A stretch of 64,000 bases of DNA from NCBI RefSeq assembly GCF_032598905.1, contig NZ_CP122458.1, positions 7,961,001 to 8,025,000 of the forward strand. The letters run 5' to 3'. The notes beneath the pieces are model-generated. The model was not told the DNA's origin, made no database searches, and saw nothing but the letters and a program-made list of their open reading frames with translations. Below, one piece after another: positions 25,903 to 33,387 of this stretch. The translations under genes and the position numbers were made by a program. How positions within the stretch are numbered: the stretch's first letter is position 1; the number at the start of each line of letters is the position of its first letter. This DNA is from Streptomyces sp. 11x1. Lineage in GTDB: Bacteria; Actinomycetota; Actinomycetes; Streptomycetales; Streptomycetaceae.

Positions 25903-27264
25903 ATGTCTGTCTCCATCCTTGCCGCCGACCAGTCCGTTTGTGCCCCACTGCCCGTTCTGGGCCGGGATGTCACCGTCCCGCTCGTCACCGGCGGCGAGGT
26001 CACCTACGCCGCGCTCGACTACGCGGCCAGCGCCCCGGCCCTGCAACGCGTCTGGGACGACGTGGTGGCGTACGCGCCCTACTACGGCAGCGTCCACCGC
26101 GGCGCCGGCTACCTCTCCCAGCTGTCGACCGACCTCTTCGAGAACGCCCGCAGGACCGTCGCGGAGTTCCTCGACTGCCGCGCCGACGACCAGCTGATCT
26201 TCACCCGTTCGACGACGGAATCGCTGAACCTGCTGGCCCAGGCGCTCCCCGCCGACTGCCAGGTCTTCGTCTTCGAGACCGAGCACCACGCCTCGCTGCT
26301 GCCCTGGCGGAACGCGCGGGTCACCTACCTGGACGCGCCCCGCACGCCGAGGGAGGCCGTCGCCACCCTGGACGCCGCCCTCGCCGACCGCGACCCGCAC
26401 GGGCCCGCGCTGGTCTGCGTCACCGGCGCCTCCAACGTCACCGGTGAGATCTGGCCGGTGCGGGAGCTGGCCGCCGCCGCGCACGCGCACGGCGCGCGGA
26501 TCGTCCTCGACGCCGCCCAGCTGGCCCCCCACCACCCCCTCTCCGTGCAGGAGTTGGACGTGGACTGGGTCGCCTTCTCCGGCCACAAGCTGTACGCGCC
26601 CTTCGGTTCGGGGGTCCTCGCCGGCCGCGCCGACTGGTTGCGCGCGGCGGACCCGTACCTCGCGGGCGGCGGCGCCAGCCGCAAGGTGACCCGGCGCACC
26701 GACGGCGGTGTGGACGTCGAGTGGCACGAGACCGCCGCCCGGCACGAGGCCGGTTCGCCCAACGTCATCGGCGCCTATTCCATCGCCTCCGCCTGCAAGG
26801 CGCTCACCGAGGCCGGGTTCGACACCCTGGTCGCCCGTGAGCGGCACCTGATCGACACCGTGCGCGCCGGGCTCGCCGAGGTGCCCGAGGTGCGGATCCT
26901 CTCGCTCTTCGGGGACGACGCCCCGCGCGTCGGCGTCATCTCCTTCGTCGTCGAGGGCTGGAACAGCTCCCACTTCGCCGCCGCCCTCTCCGCCGAGTAC
27001 GGCATCGGCGTACGCGACGGCCTCTTCTGCGCCCACCCCCTCGTCCGTACCCTCCTCGGCAGCGACCCGCAGACCCAGGGCGAGTGCGGCGCCCCAGAGG
27101 CCGCGCCCGGCGAGCGCTCCCTGAACGCGATCCGGGTGAGCTTCGGCGCGGGCACCCCCGACGAGCACGTGGAGCGGTTCCTGGGCGCGGTGAAGGAGCT
27201 CGTACTGGACGGCGCGCAGTGGAACTACCGTACAGAGGACGGGCGTTGCGTTCCGGCCGTCTGA
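25903..27264 (+). CDS. Class V aminotransferase / cysteine desulfurase-like PLP enzyme, SAM-IV controlled
   Basis: A 453-residue cytosolic PLP enzyme of fold type I. PLP contacts: FTRSTTESLNLLA near residue 100, ETEHHAS, VLDAAQLAPHHPL, and the Schiff-base Lys in SGHKLYAPFGSG (about 229). It has no typical desulfurase Cys-loop signature as in SufS/NifS; a Cys occurs in GLFCAHPLV near residue 375. Preceded by a SAM-IV riboswitch, so it belongs to sulfur or methionine metabolism by regulation; cysteine or a related thiol amino acid is a reasonable substrate guess. ATG 25903 is set by GGGAG at spacing seven; an in-frame ATG at 25864 would ignore this site. Confidence 0.88.
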   Translation: MSVSILAADQSVCAPLPVLGRDVTVPLVTGGEVTYAALDYAASAPALQRVWDDVVAYAPYYGSVHRGAGYLSQLSTDLFENARRTVAEFLDCRADDQLIFTRSTTESLNLLAQALPADCQVFVFETEHHASLLPWRNARVTYLDAPRTPREAVATLDAALADRDPHGPALVCVTGASNVTGEIWPVRELAAAAHAHGARIVLDAAQLAPHHPLSVQELDVDWVAFSGHKLYAPFGSGVLAGRADWLRAADPYLAGGGASRKVTRRTDGGVDVEWHETAARHEAGSPNVIGAYSIASACKALTEAGFDTLVARERHLIDTVRAGLAEVPEVRILSLFGDDAPRVGVISFVVEGWNSSHFAAALSAEYGIGVRDGLFCAHPLVRTLLGSDPQTQGECGAPEAAPGERSLNAIRVSFGAGTPDEHVERFLGAVKELVLDGAQWNYRTEDGRCVPAV

Positions 27265-27661
27265 AGGTCGGCCGTCCGGTCGCCCGCCGTCACCCGTGCG
27301 CCCAGGACGATCATCCGCAGGGCCCGTTCCGTGGCGTCGGCGAGGAGTTCGCTCGCGCGGAGTACGGCCTCCGCGAGGGCGAGGGCGAGGGCGAGGACCG
27401 GGCGGCCGTGCAGCTTGGCACGCCGGGCGACCTCGGCGGTGATGATCAGTTCGGCGCGGGCGCCCAGGGCGGCCAGTCCGACCCCGGGACCGCCGGAGGC
27501 ACCGGTGCCGGGGCCGTGCCGGAGATCGATCCCGCCATCGGCGTCGGGCAGGTCGCGGGCCAGGGCGTACGCCCAGCTCTCCAGAGCCGTGGGCAGCCCG
27601 CGGACGGCTCCTCGGCCTGCTCCGGCGTCGACCCCTTCTGCGAGCCGAAGACCCGGGCCAC
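27225..27661 (-). pseudogene. Small conserved hypothetical gene with apparent 1-nt frameshift
   Basis: Reading from GTG 27661 gives MARVFGSQKGSTPEQAEEPSAG, after which that frame turns into Pro/Trp/Arg-rich non-coding-like sequence. A neighbouring frame continues naturally with LPTALESWAYALARDL and a helical Ala/Leu-rich protein to the stop at 27225. The second frame has no nearby start of its own. One missing G in the GGG run near 27598-27602 would restore a 145-residue protein. Product unknown; it ends overlapping the convergent aminotransferase. Either a real frameshift or a sequence error. Confidence 0.6.
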
Positions 27662-27717
27662 ACCCCGCTCGCCGCACAGCACGTTGAGTGGGCGTCTCGG
27701 GGCGGCTCCGCGGGTGC

Positions 27718-27999
27718 TCAGCCGTCCAGACCGATGGCGAACGCGGCCTCCAGGTCGTGCTGCGAATACGTCCGGAACGCCACATGCGTGTCGGTGCCCA
27801 GCACACCCGGGATCTTGCTGATGGACCCGGGGATCACATCGGCCAGGTCGTCGTGGGCCTTCACCCGGACCATGGCGACCAGGTCGTAGGTACCGGTCAC
27901 CGAGAACACCTCGCTCACGGATTCGAGGGCGGCGATCGACTCCGCGATCTCCGGGATCCGGTCCACGCTGGTCTTGATGAGCACGATCGCGGTGATCAC
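27718..27999 (-). CDS. Stand-alone Lrp/AsnC ligand-binding (RAM) domain protein
   Basis: A 93-residue protein consisting only of the RAM/ACT-like effector domain of Lrp/AsnC regulators (AIVLIKTSVDRIPEIAESIA, VFSVTGTYDLVAMVRVK, IPGVLGTDTHVAF), with no helix-turn-helix. Such proteins oligomerise and bind amino acids. GTG 27999 overlaps the stop of the rhomboid gene (GTGA), so the two are translationally coupled. Confidence 0.88.
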   Translation of the reverse strand: MITAIVLIKTSVDRIPEIAESIAALESVSEVFSVTGTYDLVAMVRVKAHDDLADVIPGSISKIPGVLGTDTHVAFRTYSQHDLEAAFAIGLDG

Positions 28000-28751
28000 G
28001 GCTGTTTCTCTCCCTCGGGGGCCGGAGCTGGGACGTCCGACGGAACATCCACGGGCGCTTTCACTCTAGCCCCACGCCCGTAGCGCCCCCACGCGTAGGC
28101 GAACCCCAGTCCGAACCCCACCAGGTGTGCCAGATAGGCGACCCCCGGCCCCGAGGTCTGCCGGCCCGCGGCCAGCCACTGCAGGCTCACCCAGAACGGC
28201 AGGGTGACCCACGCCGGGAACCGCAGCGGAAGAAAGAAGAGGAAGGGCAGGAGGCTCGTCACCCGCGCCCTGGGGAACAGGAACAGAAACGCGCCGAGGA
28301 CCGCGGAGATCGCCCCCGACGCGCCGACCAGCGACTGCGGGGACCCGGCGTGCGCCACCGCGTACGCCACCAGCGCGACATAGCCGCAGCCCACGTAGAA
28401 GAGGGCGAACTCCACATGGCCCATGCGCTCCTCGGCCATCGCCCCGAAGACGAAGAGGAAGAGCATGTTGCCGAGGAGATGCAGCCAGCTGCCGTGGACG
28501 AAGAGCGCCGTGAGGGGCGTGAGCGCCGCGCGCCCGGTGCCGTGGAACAGCTCGACCGGGACGACACCCCAGCGCCGGAAGTACGCCCGCTGCGCGGCGA
28601 GCAGCTCGTCCCCGGTGCCGTACACGGGGTTGAGGCCCGCCGCCGGTCCGATCAGGAAGAGCGCACAGCACACGGCGATCAGCCCGTACGTCACCGGCGC
28701 CGACTCGTTTCGTACGGCCCGGGCGGCCGAGGTGCTCCACTTGCCGATCAT
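27996..28751 (-). CDS. Rhomboid-family intramembrane serine protease
   Basis: A 251-residue membrane protein with six or seven helices. Rhomboid features: HGSWLHLLGNMLFLFVFG near residue 100, the catalytic Ser in GASGAIS (about 153) and the catalytic His in AHLVGFGLGFAYA (about 215). It cleaves transmembrane substrates within the bilayer; no substrate can be named. ATG 28751 begins MIGKWSTSAARAV; the upstream in-frame extension is Arg-rich and unlike the family. The stop overlaps the RAM-domain gene. Confidence 0.9.
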   Translation of the reverse strand: MIGKWSTSAARAVRNESAPVTYGLIAVCCALFLIGPAAGLNPVYGTGDELLAAQRAYFRRWGVVPVELFHGTGRAALTPLTALFVHGSWLHLLGNMLFLFVFGAMAEERMGHVEFALFYVGCGYVALVAYAVAHAGSPQSLVGASGAISAVLGAFLFLFPRARVTSLLPFLFFLPLRFPAWVTLPFWVSLQWLAAGRQTSGPGVAYLAHLVGFGLGFAYAWGRYGRGARVKAPVDVPSDVPAPAPEGEKQP

Positions 28752-28948
28752 GAGCAGAGCATGACGTAACGGGACCCACCCGCACAGACCGCCTCGCCGC
28801 CGGCGGCGATCGGCCCCGCCCCCGCGGGCAATCCGCGGCGCCACCGCAGGCGAACAGGCGTCCAGGACCGGTCAGGCCGTAGGGTTACGAGCCACACGCA
28901 CCGGGACGCCGGTGCTACACGGAGACGGAAGAAGGAAGAGCAGCCACG

Positions 28949-29188
28949 ATGACGGTTCCCCTGCCGACGGACACCACCCGCTGGCGCTGCACGCTCTGTG
29001 GCAACCTCACGAGGTTCGACGTGACCCGCTCGTCGAAGGTCGTCGAGTACGTTCACCTCGATCTCGCCGGGAAGCCCGAGGTCGAGGAGCGCAACGTGGT
29101 CAGTGAGACCATCGAGTCGGTCCGTTGCCGCTGGTGCAACGCCGTGGACCAGGTGGAACTCGTCGACAGGCCGGGCGCCGGCTCCTGA
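28949..29188 (+). CDS. Small zinc-ribbon protein
   Basis: A 79-residue protein with two CxxC pairs, CTLCGN (about 14-17) and CRWCNA (about 60-63), forming a probable four-Cys zinc ribbon. A conserved strand TRFDVTR lies between them. There is no membrane segment. The ATG follows GGAAGAG. It is upstream of and co-directional with the NYN-domain gene, suggesting a nucleic-acid role. Precise function unknown. Confidence 0.8.
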   Translation: MTVPLPTDTTRWRCTLCGNLTRFDVTRSSKVVEYVHLDLAGKPEVEERNVVSETIESVRCRWCNAVDQVELVDRPGAGS

Positions 29189-29196
29189 GGATGGGG

Positions 29197-29231
29197 GTCC
29201 CCCCGCCCCGGCGACGCCGGGAGCGGGGGAC
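29197..29231. repeat. Intergenic hairpin GTCCCCC...GGGGGAC
   Basis: Long GC hairpin with an ACG loop between the zinc-ribbon and NYN genes, of the streptomycete GGGGGTCCCCCC-type intergenic repeat. It probably attenuates read-through. Confidence 0.55.
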
Positions 29232-29259
29232 GGCCCCGCGAAGAGATGGGGTGTGACGG

Positions 29260-30603
29260 ATGGTGGAGAGCTCAGGCGGGGGGCCGGGCGACGGCGCCGC
29301 TGAGGTGCTCGACCGTCCGCTGCCCGAGGGCGTCCGCAAGCGCGTCGTGCAGATCGTCTCCGACGGGTTCGGCGGACTGACCGTCGCCGAACTGCCCGCC
29401 CAGCTCAGACAGTACGCCCGGTTCGCCCCGAACCGCCGGGTCAAGTTCGCCGGGAACGCCATGGCGGCCGCCGTGGAGAGCGACACGCTCTTCAGACAGC
29501 GGATCGGGGAGCGGTTCCGGGAGGCCCATCCGGAGCTGGCCGGCGCCCTCGACACGGGCGCGCCGCCCCCGGCCGCGGATCCGTTGGACGTGGCGGCCGC
29601 GGCCTATGTGCTGCGCCCCACGGGCTGGGTGAAGCTGGTCGCCGCCGCTGGTGAGGAGGCGCTGCGGGCCGACGCCGAGCGCGCCGACGAGGAGAGTCGG
29701 GCCGAGCTGGAGCGGCTGCGCGAGCAGCTCGCCGAGGCCCGCGGCCACACGAGGACCGAGACGGAACGGCTGCGCGCGGAGCTGGAATCGGCCAAGAAGG
29801 ACGCCGACTCGCTGCACCGCAAGCTCCGGGCCGCCCTCAGCGACGTCAAGCGCGGCGAGGCCGCCCTGCGCAAGCTGCACGCCGAGATGGAGACCCTGCG
29901 CGCCGAGAGCCACGCCCAGGTGTCGGCAGCCGAGAGCGAGACCCGGCGGCTCAAGGCCCGGCTCGGCGAGGCGGAGGCCGCCCTGGAGGCCACCCGGCGG
30001 GCCGCCCGCGAGGGCCGCAGCGTCGAGGACATGCGGGTACGGCTGCTGCTGGACACCGTGCTGGACGCGGCCCAGGGCCTCAGGCGTGAACTGGCGCTGC
30101 CCCCGGTCTCCGTACGGCCCGCCGAGACCGTCGACGCGGTCGAGCCGGGCCGGATGACCCCGAAGGACATCGCCGCCCGCGCGCTGTCGGAGAACGACCC
30201 GGCGATCCTGGACCAGTTGCTGGCGCTGCCGCAGGCGCACCTCGTCGTCGACGGCTACAACGTCACCAAGACCGGCTATCCGCAGATGCCGCTGGAGAAG
30301 CAGCGGCTGCGGCTCCTCGGCCAGCTCTCCCAGCTCGCCGCGCAGACCGGAGCCGAGGTGACCTGTGTCTTCGACGGGGCTGAGCTGGCCGCGCCGGTGC
30401 TGCTCGCGCCGCCGCGCGGCGTGCGGGTGCTGTTCTCCAAACCGGGTGTCACCGCCGACGAGTTGATCCGCCAGTTGGTGCGCGCCGAACCCCCCGGCCG
30501 GCCGGTCATCGTCGTCTCCACCGACCGCGAGGTGGCCGACGGGATCGCCAAGGCGGGGGCCCGGCCGGTCGCCTCCGCGGTGCTCCTCAAGCGCCTTTCC
30601 TGA
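29260..30603 (+). CDS. NYN-domain RNA-binding/nuclease protein (YacP-like)
   Basis: A 447-residue protein. Residues 1-130 are a helical domain (RKRVVQIVSDGFGGLTVAELPAQLRQYARF is its core pattern, in parts). Residues 140-265 form a long Glu/Arg/Ala-rich coiled coil. Residues 325-447 are a PIN-like NYN domain: LVVDGYNVTKTGYP with its Asp, VTCVFDGAE, and VIVVSTDREVADGI. The Rae1/YacP family are ribosome-associated or RNA-cleaving endonucleases. Target unknown. It is probably co-transcribed with the zinc-ribbon gene upstream. Confidence 0.85.
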   Translation: MVESSGGGPGDGAAEVLDRPLPEGVRKRVVQIVSDGFGGLTVAELPAQLRQYARFAPNRRVKFAGNAMAAAVESDTLFRQRIGERFREAHPELAGALDTGAPPPAADPLDVAAAAYVLRPTGWVKLVAAAGEEALRADAERADEESRAELERLREQLAEARGHTRTETERLRAELESAKKDADSLHRKLRAALSDVKRGEAALRKLHAEMETLRAESHAQVSAAESETRRLKARLGEAEAALEATRRAAREGRSVEDMRVRLLLDTVLDAAQGLRRELALPPVSVRPAETVDAVEPGRMTPKDIAARALSENDPAILDQLLALPQAHLVVDGYNVTKTGYPQMPLEKQRLRLLGQLSQLAAQTGAEVTCVFDGAELAAPVLLAPPRGVRVLFSKPGVTADELIRQLVRAEPPGRPVIVVSTDREVADGIAKAGARPVASAVLLKRLS

Positions 30604-30653
30604 CCATTCGATGCCGTGCGCCCCAAGCGCAACGTACGGGCGCTATGACCGAA

Positions 30654-30681
30654 TTGACGGAACTGTTGCGCAACGTAGCGT
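30654..30681 (+). promoter_or_regulatory. Possible promoter TTGACG-N16-TAGCGT
   Basis: -35 TTGACG and -10 TAGCGT at 16-bp spacing, 180 bp upstream of the first NlpC/P60 gene. The -10 overlaps a TTGCGCAA palindrome. Confidence 0.4.
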
Positions 30682-30753
30682 CAACCGAGCGCTACGGGGT
30701 GTGTGTTGAGTGTAAATTGTGCGCCCTGGGGCGGGATTTTTCCTGTGGGGGAT

Positions 30754-30783
30754 TTGAAGTGATCACCGTTGGGTCACTAGGGT
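30754..30783 (+). promoter_or_regulatory. Probable promoter TTGAAG-N18-TAGGGT
   Basis: Matches the vegetative (HrdB) consensus with 18-bp spacing, about 80 bp upstream of GTG 30863. The surrounding 30.69-30.78 kb sequence is unusually AT-rich for this window. Confidence 0.55.
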
Positions 30784-30862
30784 CTGGGCTCAAACCTCTG
30801 AACGGGTGATCGTCGCCGGAGTCCCCGCCGGTCGGTCGCTCACATGAAGGAGTTCACCTACC

Positions 30863-31900
30863 GTGGCGTCCCACCGTCGACCCAAGCAGCCGAGCCGTAC
30901 GCGTGTGACCGTGCTCACCACCGCTGCCGCCGCTGCCGTGGCCCTGACCTCGCAGGCCGCCAACGCCGCCCCCGGCGAGAAGCCGAGCAAGGACGACGTC
31001 CAGGCCAAGGTCCACAAGCTCTACGAGGATGCCGGGCGGGCCACCGACAAGCTCAACGGAGCCGAGGAGAAGCAGGAGAAGCTCGAAAAAGAGATCTCCA
31101 CGATCCAGGACAACGTCGCCAAGGGGCAGGAGGAGCTCAACGAGCTCCGTGAGGGCATAGGCCTGGCGGCCAGCGCCCAGTACCGCTCGGGTGGCATCGA
31201 CTCCTCGATCCAGCTCTTCCTCTCCGCCGACCCGGACGACTACCTGGACAAGGCCGCCACGCTCGACCAGCTGACCGGTCAGCAGGTCGAGGCACTCAAG
31301 AAGATCCAGGAGAAGCAGCGCACGCTCGCGCAGCAGCGCCAGGAGGCCACGGAGAAGCTGGAGGACCTCGCGGACACCCGCGAGACCCTGGCGGACAAGA
31401 AGAAGGAAGTCCAGAGCAAGCTGGCCGCCGCGCAGAAGCTCCTCAACACCCTGACGGCCGAGGAGAAGGCCGCCCTGGACGAGCAGGAGACCCGCGCCAG
31501 CCGCGACGCCGGGGACCGCGTCGAACTCGGCAACGAGGCGCCCGCCTCCAGCTACGGCGCCGCCGCCCTCGCCGCCGCCGACACCCAGGTCGGCAAGCCG
31601 TACGTCTCCGGTGGCAGCGGCCCCAACTCCTACGACTGCTCCGGGCTGACCCAGTGGGCCTACGCCCAGGCCGGTGTCTCGATCAGCCGGACCACGTACA
31701 CGCAGCAGAACGACGGCACGAAGATCGGCCGCGACCAGCTCACGCCGGGCGACCTGGTGTTCTTCAACGACCTCGGACACGTCGGCCTCTACGCGGGCAA
31801 CGGCATGGTCCTGCACGCCCCCTACCCGGGCAAGGTCGTCCGCTACGAGTCGATGGGCACCATCGGCAGCTTCCAGTTCGGTGTCCGCGTCGTCGGCTGA
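30863..31900 (+). CDS. Secreted NlpC/P60 peptidoglycan endopeptidase (first paralogue)
   Basis: A 345-residue RipA-like cell-wall hydrolase that cuts within peptide stems. The signal peptide ends near NAAPG (about 33). A coiled coil (about 45-225) shares its layout with the autoinhibitory helices of RipA-type enzymes. The C-terminal NlpC/P60 domain has the Cys in YDCSGLTQW, the His in LGHVGLYAG and a third polar residue in VLHAPYPG. The GTG has AAGGAG at ten bases. Followed by a strong terminator and then a paralogue. Confidence 0.93.
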   Translation: MASHRRPKQPSRTRVTVLTTAAAAAVALTSQAANAAPGEKPSKDDVQAKVHKLYEDAGRATDKLNGAEEKQEKLEKEISTIQDNVAKGQEELNELREGIGLAASAQYRSGGIDSSIQLFLSADPDDYLDKAATLDQLTGQQVEALKKIQEKQRTLAQQRQEATEKLEDLADTRETLADKKKEVQSKLAAAQKLLNTLTAEEKAALDEQETRASRDAGDRVELGNEAPASSYGAAALAAADTQVGKPYVSGGSGPNSYDCSGLTQWAYAQAGVSISRTTYTQQNDGTKIGRDQLTPGDLVFFNDLGHVGLYAGNGMVLHAPYPGKVVRYESMGTIGSFQFGVRVVG

Positions 31901-31916
31901 CACCCGCTCCGCCTCG

Positions 31917-31957
31917 AACGGGGCCGACCGTCACACAACGTGACGGTCGGCCCCGTT
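31917..31957 (+). terminator. Terminator after first NlpC/P60 gene
   Basis: An 18-bp perfect stem AACGGGGCCGACCGTCAC with its complement and a 5-nt loop, 17 bp after the stop. Confidence 0.92.
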
Positions 31958-32081
31958 CTGCTTCAAGATCAGGACACAGAGCCGCCCGAACGGGCGAATT
32001 CCCGCACCTCGTGCTGACCCCTTCCCCCGCCGGTGACCTGGGCCCCAGGCCGGACGTCACGCTGCGTTGCCGCGGAGGTCT

Positions 32082-32111
32082 TTGGCTGGGAGACCGTCAC
32101 GCGGCTACTGT
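32082..32111 (+). promoter_or_regulatory. Possible promoter TTGGCT-N18-TACTGT
   Basis: HrdB-like hexamers at 18-bp spacing in the 310-bp gap before the second NlpC/P60 gene, 100 bp upstream of its start. Apart from this and the terminator, the gap shows nothing notable. Confidence 0.45.
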
Positions 32112-32210
32112 CGGCCGCGCTTCCCTCACCCGCCGTGAGCGAACCCCTCCGCGGGGCGACTTCCGGCCCGGGGAGTGCCCTGTCCACCGTCGAAGGGAGT
32201 GCGGCTTCCC

Positions 32211-33242
32211 GTGGTGTCCCACAGTCGCCTTGTACCGTCCGGATTCGACCGGGGCGCTGCCGCCGCCCTCGGTGCGCTGTCCGCCGCTGCCGCCGCCCTC
32301 GGCGCCATCCCCGTCCAGCAGGCCGCCGCCGCGCCGCACGACACCACCCGCGCCGAAGTGGACCGGTTGTACGAGGAGGCCGAGAAAGCCACCGAGGCGT
32401 ACAACAAGGCCGACGAGCGCGCCGACGAGCTGCGTGAGCAGGTCGGCACCGCACAGGACTCGATCGCCCGGCAGCAGGACCGCATCAACACCATGCGGGA
32501 GGCGCTGGGTTCGCTCGCCGGGGCCCAGTACCGCTCCGGCGTCCTCGGCCCCTCGATCGCCCTGCTGTTCTCCGAGAACCCCGACGACTACCTCGACCGG
32601 GCGTCCGCCCTGGACCGCATCAGCGCCCAGCAGGCGGGCGAACTCCACGACCTCCAGCAGGCCATGCGCGAGCTCGACCAGAACCGCGCGGAGGCCGGCG
32701 GCAAGCTGACCGAGCTGGAGAAGAGCCGCAAGGCCGTCGCCCAGCACAAGCGGACCGTGGAGGGCAAGCTCGCGGCCGCCCGGCAGCTGCTCAACTCCCT
32801 CCCGGACGAGGAGCGCGCCGAGTACGAACGCGCCTCCCGCTCCACCGCCTCGGGCCGCACCGACATGCCCGGCCCCGCCGGCGCCGTCGCCCCCAACGGC
32901 CGCGCGGCCGCCGCCGTCGCCGCGGCCCGCTCGGCCCTCGGCAAGCCGTACGTGTGGGGGGCCGCCGGTCCCGACGGCTTCGACTGCTCCGGGCTCATGG
33001 TCTGGTCGTACGGCCAGGCGGGCGTCGGCCTGCCGCGCACCTCGCAGGCCCAGCGGTACGCCGGCACCCAGGTCCCGCTCTCCCAGGCCCGGCCCGGCGA
33101 CCTGGTCACCTACCGGCCCGACGCCAGCCATGTCGGCATGTACGTCGGCAACGGGCAGGTCATCCACGCCCCCTACCCGGGCGCCCCGGTCCGCTACGAC
33201 CCCGTCGGCATGATGCCGATCGCCTCGGTCACACGCCCCTGA
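32211..33242 (+). CDS. Secreted NlpC/P60 peptidoglycan endopeptidase (second paralogue)
   Basis: A 343-residue paralogue of the gene 310 bp upstream: signal peptide (cleavage near AAAAPHD), coiled coil with the shared GAQYRSG and NPDDYLDRAS segments, and an NlpC/P60 domain with FDCSGLMVW, SHVGMYVG and VIHAPYPG. GTG 32211 gives the start MVSHS, matching MASHR of the first paralogue, with GAAGGGAG upstream; an in-frame start at 32175 would precede the ribosome site. The pair probably acts at different growth stages, since each has its own promoter and terminator. Confidence 0.92.
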   Translation: MVSHSRLVPSGFDRGAAAALGALSAAAAALGAIPVQQAAAAPHDTTRAEVDRLYEEAEKATEAYNKADERADELREQVGTAQDSIARQQDRINTMREALGSLAGAQYRSGVLGPSIALLFSENPDDYLDRASALDRISAQQAGELHDLQQAMRELDQNRAEAGGKLTELEKSRKAVAQHKRTVEGKLAAARQLLNSLPDEERAEYERASRSTASGRTDMPGPAGAVAPNGRAAAAVAAARSALGKPYVWGAAGPDGFDCSGLMVWSYGQAGVGLPRTSQAQRYAGTQVPLSQARPGDLVTYRPDASHVGMYVGNGQVIHAPYPGAPVRYDPVGMMPIASVTRP

Positions 33243-33256
33243 GCGCCGCTCCGGTC

Positions 33257-33286
33257 CCCGGCCGCCCTGGGGCGACGGCGGCCGGG
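33257..33286 (+). terminator. Hairpin after second NlpC/P60 gene
   Basis: CCCGGCCGCC and GGCGGCCGGG with a 10-nt loop, 15 bp after the stop. Confidence 0.65.
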
Positions 33287-33374
33287 AGCCGCACGTCGCG
33301 ACGGCAGTCGCCCCCGCCGCCGTACCCGGGCCGGCGGGACCGGCCGACCCTGCCGTACGGCGCCTGGGTCCCCG

Positions 33375-33380
33375 TACGAT
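33375..33380 (+). promoter_or_regulatory. -10-like box TACGAT, leaderless start
   Basis: TAnnnT seven bases before GTG 33388; no Shine-Dalgarno. Confidence 0.4.
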
Positions 33381-33387
33381 CGGGAAC

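Noticed and set aside
25759..27663. 634-residue minus-strand open frame opposite the aminotransferase
   Set aside because: Arg/Gly/Val-rich shadow with no recognisable domain; the plus strand has clear PLP-enzyme motifs and a riboswitch.
30604..30862. c-di-AMP (ydaO) riboswitch before the first NlpC/P60 gene
   Set aside because: Such riboswitches control some streptomycete wall hydrolases, but I could not find the conserved ydaO core sequences here; only promoter-like hexamers are supported.
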